Assembly: GCF_025823185.1 (NCBI RefSeq)
Contig: NZ_JACKVK010000009.1
Location: 310,001 to 374,000 of the forward strand
DNA from: Mycobacterium yunnanensis
Lineage (GTDB): Bacteria > Actinomycetota > Actinomycetes > Mycobacteriales > Mycobacteriaceae
Length of the DNA: 64,000 bases
Direction: 5' to 3'
The notes below the pieces were generated by a model. The model saw only the letters and a program-made list of their open reading frames with translations, was not told the DNA's origin and searched no databases. The translations under genes were made by a program, and so were the position numbers. How positions within the stretch are numbered: the first letter of the stretch is position 1; every line of letters starts with the position of its first letter. Shown here one piece after another: positions 60,180 to 64,000 of this stretch.

Positions 60180-61175
60180 TTAGGAGGCAGCCGTCGGAAC
60201 GGCGCCCAGCACACGCTGAACGTCCGGCTTCATGGCCTGCAGCTGCTGGCCCCAGTACGGCCAGTCGTGCGTGCCGCTCTCCGGGAAGTTGAACACCGCG
60301 TTCGATCCGCCGGCAGCCAGATAGTCGGTCTGGAACTGCTTGTTGGTGCGCAGGGTCAGGCCCTCGAGGAACTTGGCGGGCAGGTTGTTGCCGCCAAGGC
60401 CGCTGGGGGTGCCGTTGCCGCAGTAGATCCACACGCGAGTCTTGTTGGCGACGAGCGTGGCCATGTTGGCCGGGACCATCGGGTCGTTGTACTTCCACGC
60501 CGGATCGGTCTCGGCAGGACCCCACATGTCGTCGGCCTTGTAGCCGCCCGCGTCACCCATGGCAGTGTTGATCAGACCCGGCCACCAGCCCTCGGACGGG
60601 TTCAGGAAGCCCGAGAGAGCACCGGCGTACTGGAACTGCTGCGGGTGGTGGATCGCCAGGGTCAGCGATGCCGAACCGGCCATCGACAGACCGATCGCCG
60701 CGGTGCGGGTCGCGTCGACGCCGTTGTTGGCCGCCAGGTAGTTGGGCAGCTCGTTGGTCAGGAAGGTCTCCCAGTTGTACGTCAGGCAGGTGCCGGACTT
60801 CTTGCCGCACGCCGGCTTGTACCAGTTCGTGTAGAAGCTGGACTGACCACCGACGGGCATGACGACCGACAGGCCCGAGCCGTTGTACCACTCGAAGGCC
60901 TGGGTGTTGATGTCCCAGCCGTTGAAGTCGTCCTGCGCGCGCAGACCGTCGAGCAGGTACATCGACGGAGAGTTGGGGCCACCGCTCTGGAACTGCACCT
61001 TGATGTCGCGGCCCATGCTGGCCGACGGAACCATCAGGTACTCGACCGGCAGACCCGGCCTCGAAAACGCTCCCGCCGTCGCCGAGCCTCCGACGACGCC
61101 AACCAGGCCCGACAGCGTTCCCGCCGCCAGGGCGGCAACCGCAGCGCGGCGCGCCATCTTCCGTACGAAACTCAT
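60180..61175 (-). CDS. fbpA: Antigen 85A mycolyltransferase
   Basis: A 331-residue secreted mycolyltransferase with a twin-arginine-like/Sec signal (RRAAVAALAAG, mature from about FSRPGLPVEY). The catalytic Ser is in GLSMAGS, His in GTHDW; VPSASMGRDIKV and KPACGKKSGTC (disulfide) are kept. It transfers mycolate between trehalose monomycolate and arabinogalactan or a second TMM. ATG 61175 has AAAGGA upstream. A hairpin terminator follows. Confidence 0.93.
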   Translation of the reverse strand: MSFVRKMARRAAVAALAAGTLSGLVGVVGGSATAGAFSRPGLPVEYLMVPSASMGRDIKVQFQSGGPNSPSMYLLDGLRAQDDFNGWDINTQAFEWYNGSGLSVVMPVGGQSSFYTNWYKPACGKKSGTCLTYNWETFLTNELPNYLAANNGVDATRTAAIGLSMAGSASLTLAIHHPQQFQYAGALSGFLNPSEGWWPGLINTAMGDAGGYKADDMWGPAETDPAWKYNDPMVPANMATLVANKTRVWIYCGNGTPSGLGGNNLPAKFLEGLTLRTNKQFQTDYLAAGGSNAVFNFPESGTHDWPYWGQQLQAMKPDVQRVLGAVPTAAS

Positions 61176-61382
61176 GCTTGTATGAATCCTTTTCGTTTGA
61201 ATGCCGCACGACAGACCCGCTGCGTGCCGCTGTAGTCAACCACACACGAGAGCGAAAACTCTCTCTCGCCCGCGTCGGCGCTGGTCAAATGGTTTCGCTC
61301 GCTTGGGAACACCTCGTCGAGTCCCAGATCACACGGGCGGTGTATCGCGACGGGCGGTCCGGGCGTTACACGACCGGCTCGA

Positions 61383-63374
61383 TCAGGGCCCCGTCGCAGG
61401 CATTCCGGTGTAGGGCGGCACCTTCGGCGGTGGCACCGGAAGGCCACATCTGGCCAGCTCGTAGCGGGGAACCCGGTCGATTCGGTACTTGGTGAAGGCC
61501 GCGGCATGCAGCACGTTCGACAGGAAGCGCTTGGCGCCCAGTGGACCGCGGATCGAGGTGAGCATCGCGTCGGTGTCCGGGCACGTCAACGCGGCCTTCG
61601 CCTGGGCGATCCAGTCCTCGTCGAGATAGGGCGGAATGAAGGGCCGCATCGGAAGGAAGGGACCCTCGGCGACCGCCCAATCGGGAAACAGGTTCTTGTC
61701 GTGGCCGATTCGTGCGTCGTCGAGCCGGGCGGTGTGCGCGGCCAACGGGTTGGCCAGACCAATCTGGTCGATCACCCGGACGTCGAGGCCGACGTTCATG
61801 CCGAGCATGCCGAGGTTGGTGAAGAACACGGTGTGGGGACCGGTGCGGTGATCGGCGATCACGGGTGCGGCGCCGACCGGTGGCGGCGGCAGCGGTGGCG
61901 GGAGCGCGGGCACGACGTCCCACTGGTCGTAGTTGCCCGACGGCAGCAGAAGCGCACCGTCGGGGGTGTTGTCGATGGCGGCGACGACGGCCCGCATGCG
62001 GGGATAGTCCAGGTAGTCGGCCGCGGTCAGAGGGTGCGCATGGCCGGTGGCCTGCGCGTAGAAGCGGCGCTCGTCGACGATCCCCGACGCCGTCACCCGG
62101 GTCGCGTCCCTGCCCAGACCCGGTGAATTCGCCGCCCAGAGCGACCAACCCACGATCGCCAGCCAGAACACCGCCGAGGCACCGGCGAGCAGGTAGCCCG
62201 GACCGCGCACGGACCGCATGCCGGCCGGCAGCACGATGGGGATCACCGAAATTGGTGCGAGGAGGCAGAACAGCGGCGTGAGCAGCACGCGTCCGTGCAT
62301 GAAATCGCCGCCTTGACGCACCCAGTAGACCGCCTGGACGAGGCCGCTGCACACCATGAAGACGACCACCGCCGTCGGGCTCTGCACCAGGCTGGTCCAC
62401 CGGCCACGGGTACGGGTGGCGTGACCGCGCTTGCGCCACAACAGGCTTCGCACGCCGAGCAACAGCAGGCCGAGACCCCCGAGCAGCACCAGCGGTATCC
62501 ACAGCAGGTACGGGTGGTTGAAGTTGGTGAGATACACGAAGCCTTGGGACCACTTGGATCCCGACGCGTCCTTGGCCACCGCGGTGCCGGGGACCAACAG
62601 TCCGTAGTAACCCATCCGGAAGATCTGGTACAGCACGGGCAGCAGACCTCCCGCGACGACGATGAGCAGCCGTCGGCGCCAACCGTGCGCCGCGGCGAGC
62701 ATCATCACCAACGCCACCCCACCGACGAGCGCGAGCTCGGGTCGGACCAGGACGCTGAGCCCCGCGAGGAAGGCCAGCGAGCCTTCGAAGAATCGACCCG
62801 TCGCGTTGCCGCCGGTCTCGTTCGGCGGGGGCGGATTGACCCGCGGGGCCTGCGACCAGCAGACCAGCATCCACCACAGCAGGCCCAGATAGGCAAGTAT
62901 CAAACCGTTCTCGAGCCCCGAGGTGGCGAAGTCGCGCGCAGGCGGGATCGCGACGTACACCAGGGCCCCGGCCGGAAGCAACAACGCCTGCCTGCCACGC
63001 AGCCCCGGTGCGTACAGCCGCCCGGTGCCCAGCATCACCAGCACGATGCCGGCCACGCTCAACGTCAGGGCCAGGGTCAAGACCACGTATTCGAGTTGGA
63101 GTGGGCCACCGATCCAGGCCCAGAACGTGACCAGATAGGTCCACACCGTGGACGTGTTGGCCTCGACCCGTTCCCCTTGGTTGAAGACGGGGCCGTTGCC
63201 CGCCAACAGGTTCCGAACGGTGCGCAGGACGATCAGGCCGTCGTCGGCGATCCACCGGCGCTGCCAGGCGCCCCACCCGAACAGCGCCCCGACGACCACC
63301 ACGCTGAACCACAGGCTGATGCGGACGGTTGGGGTGAAGCGGAAGGCCGGCCAGCGCGCCAGCCGGGCCGCCAT
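61383..63374 (-). CDS. aftB: Terminal beta-1,2-arabinofuranosyltransferase AftB
   Basis: A 663-residue GT-C enzyme with about ten membrane helices and a periplasmic C-terminal domain. The catalytic Asp pair is in WIADDGLIVLRTVRN; NGPVFNQGERVEANTST and GGDFMHGRVLLTPLF match Rv3805c. It caps arabinan with beta-1,2-arabinose. ATG 63374 (16 bp after ubiA) is chosen; GTG 63413 would add 13 residues and overlap ubiA. The 207-bp gap to fbpA has no gene. Confidence 0.92.
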   Translation of the reverse strand: MAARLARWPAFRFTPTVRISLWFSVVVVGALFGWGAWQRRWIADDGLIVLRTVRNLLAGNGPVFNQGERVEANTSTVWTYLVTFWAWIGGPLQLEYVVLTLALTLSVAGIVLVMLGTGRLYAPGLRGRQALLLPAGALVYVAIPPARDFATSGLENGLILAYLGLLWWMLVCWSQAPRVNPPPPNETGGNATGRFFEGSLAFLAGLSVLVRPELALVGGVALVMMLAAAHGWRRRLLIVVAGGLLPVLYQIFRMGYYGLLVPGTAVAKDASGSKWSQGFVYLTNFNHPYLLWIPLVLLGGLGLLLLGVRSLLWRKRGHATRTRGRWTSLVQSPTAVVVFMVCSGLVQAVYWVRQGGDFMHGRVLLTPLFCLLAPISVIPIVLPAGMRSVRGPGYLLAGASAVFWLAIVGWSLWAANSPGLGRDATRVTASGIVDERRFYAQATGHAHPLTAADYLDYPRMRAVVAAIDNTPDGALLLPSGNYDQWDVVPALPPPLPPPPVGAAPVIADHRTGPHTVFFTNLGMLGMNVGLDVRVIDQIGLANPLAAHTARLDDARIGHDKNLFPDWAVAEGPFLPMRPFIPPYLDEDWIAQAKAALTCPDTDAMLTSIRGPLGAKRFLSNVLHAAAFTKYRIDRVPRYELARCGLPVPPPKVPPYTGMPATGP

Positions 63375-63390
63375 GCCCTGGCCCGCAGCG

Positions 63391-64000
63391 TCAGCTGAAG
63401 AACGCTGCGGCACCAAGGGATCCGATCAAGGCGATGGCGAGAAATTGCAAGACGTGGTCGCGTAGCGCAATGTCCTCGGGTTCGCCGGCCATTCCCCCGT
63501 CGACGTCCACCGCGTACCGCAGGATCGCGATGGTGAACGGAATCATCGAGATGGCGAACCACGAGCCGTCAGTGATGCGGTCACGCTCGAACGCCCACAA
63601 GCCGTAACACACCACCACCGCAGTCGCCGACAACGTCCAGACGAAGCGCAGGTACGAGGCCGTGTAGCTCTCGAGCGACTTGCGGATCTTGGCGCCGGTG
63701 CGCTCGGCGAGCTGCAGTTCGGCGTACCGCTTCCCGGCCACCATGAACAGCGAGCCGAACGCCATGACGAGCAGGAACCACTGCGACAGCGGGATGCCTG
63801 CGGCGGCGCCACCGGCGATCGCCCTGATCAAGTAGGCCGACGACACGATGCAAATGTCGAGGACTGCTTGATGTTTGAGGCCGAAGCAGTAGGCCAGCTG
63901 GATGGTGAGATAGACCGCGATGACGATCGTCAGGTTGGGGGTGACGAGCCACGAGACGGTCAGCGCGACGACGGCAAGCACCACGGCGAGCACGTACGCG
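63391..64000 (-). CDS. ubiA: Decaprenyl-phosphate phosphoribosyltransferase UbiA (partial)
   Basis: About 202 C-terminal residues of a UbiA-superfamily prenyltransferase, cut by the right edge; the N-terminal DDxxD-type motif lies outside. Visible segments include GLKHQAVLDICIVSSAYLIRAIAGG, GKRYAELQLAERTG and DGSWFAISMIPFT, with about six helices. It matches Rv3806c, which makes 5-phosphoribosyl-decaprenyl phosphate, the first step to DPA. It precedes aftB by 16 bp. Confidence 0.93.
   Translation of the reverse strand, partial: AYVLAVVLAVVALTVSWLVTPNLTIVIAVYLTIQLAYCFGLKHQAVLDICIVSSAYLIRAIAGGAAAGIPLSQWFLLVMAFGSLFMVAGKRYAELQLAERTGAKIRKSLESYTASYLRFVWTLSATAVVVCYGLWAFERDRITDGSWFAISMIPFTIAILRYAVDVDGGMAGEPEDIALRDHVLQFLAIALIGSLGAAAFFS

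Noticed and set aside
61247..61268. CGAGAG/CTCTCG inverted repeat upstream of fbpA
   Set aside because: Six-base arms in a simple GA/CT-rich stretch; no supporting promoter context could be fixed.
1..64000. CRISPR array, rRNA or prophage
   Set aside because: No regularly spaced repeat series, rRNA sequence, integrase or phage structural gene was found on reading.

Overview
The window is high-GC actinobacterial DNA from a Mycolicibacterium/Mycobacterium-type genome, most likely an environmental fast grower. It carries the arabinogalactan-mycolate cell-wall locus: galactan initiation and export, decaprenyl-phosphoryl-arabinose (DPA) synthesis, the Emb arabinosyltransferases, mycolate condensation, antigen 85 and DPA precursor genes. 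The gene order follows M. tuberculosis Rv3754-Rv3806c closely. Between the conserved blocks lie genes that do not match that order, which is typical of environmental species. No CRISPR array, insertion sequence, rRNA or prophage was seen. No gene-free stretch exceeds 300 bases.

Layout. (1) 0-9.2 kb: the likely TyrA end, a glycolipid-binding-like protein, the ProX-ProV-ProW-ProZ osmolyte ABC importer (all minus), a LapA-domain membrane protein, an APH-like kinase, a phosphatase, an SDR and a large alkyl sulfatase. (2) 9.2-13.5 kb, accessory: a phosphoesterase, a membrane GGDEF-EAL protein, a SnoaL-like protein, a secreted VanY-type peptidase and a small membrane ORF running into tRNA-Arg. (3) 13.4-19.1 kb: tRNA-Arg(ACG), tRNA-Ser(GCU), HisC2, a GXWXG/DUF4334 protein, a lipoprotein, EchA21, tRNA-Ser(UGA), a quinone oxidoreductase and a class-V aminotransferase homologue lacking its PLP lysine. 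(4) 19.2-24.3 kb: a plus-strand operon of a GT-C-type membrane protein (Rv3779-like), the proteasome activator Bpa, Wzt, GlfT1 and Wzm. (5) 24.3-29.8 kb, accessory: AhpD-like protein and MocR regulator (divergent), an AraC regulator, a PE-PPE hydrolase with a structured leader and an APC transporter. (6) 29.8-44.0 kb: GtrA, DprE1, DprE2, AftA, EmbC, EmbA, EmbB. (7) 43.9-48.4 kb, accessory: a TetR/LLM/MBL module with clear paired operators, a frameshifted small secreted protein and a DUF222-HNH endonuclease. (8) 48.5-64 kb, all minus: AccD4, Pks13, FadD32, Culp6, a lipoprotein, MPT51, Ag85A, AftB and the C-terminal part of UbiA.

How the genes work together. UbiA makes the DPA precursor, DprE1/DprE2 epimerise it, and GtrA is a candidate translocation factor. 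AftA, EmbA/B/C and AftB are the arabinosyltransferases. GlfT1 starts galactan, and Wzm/Wzt export the lipid-linked galactan. AccD4, FadD32 and Pks13 make mycolate, and Ag85A (with MPT51 as a non-catalytic relative) transfers it to the wall.

Most promising for follow-up: the TetR operator/promoter architecture at 44.5 kb, an 18-bp perfect hairpin in the predicted leader of the PE-PPE hydrolase at 27.3 kb, the lysine-less PLP-fold protein, a one-base frameshift in an otherwise intact secreted-peptide gene, and many leaderless-type promoters, including ones for dprE1, embC and embA.
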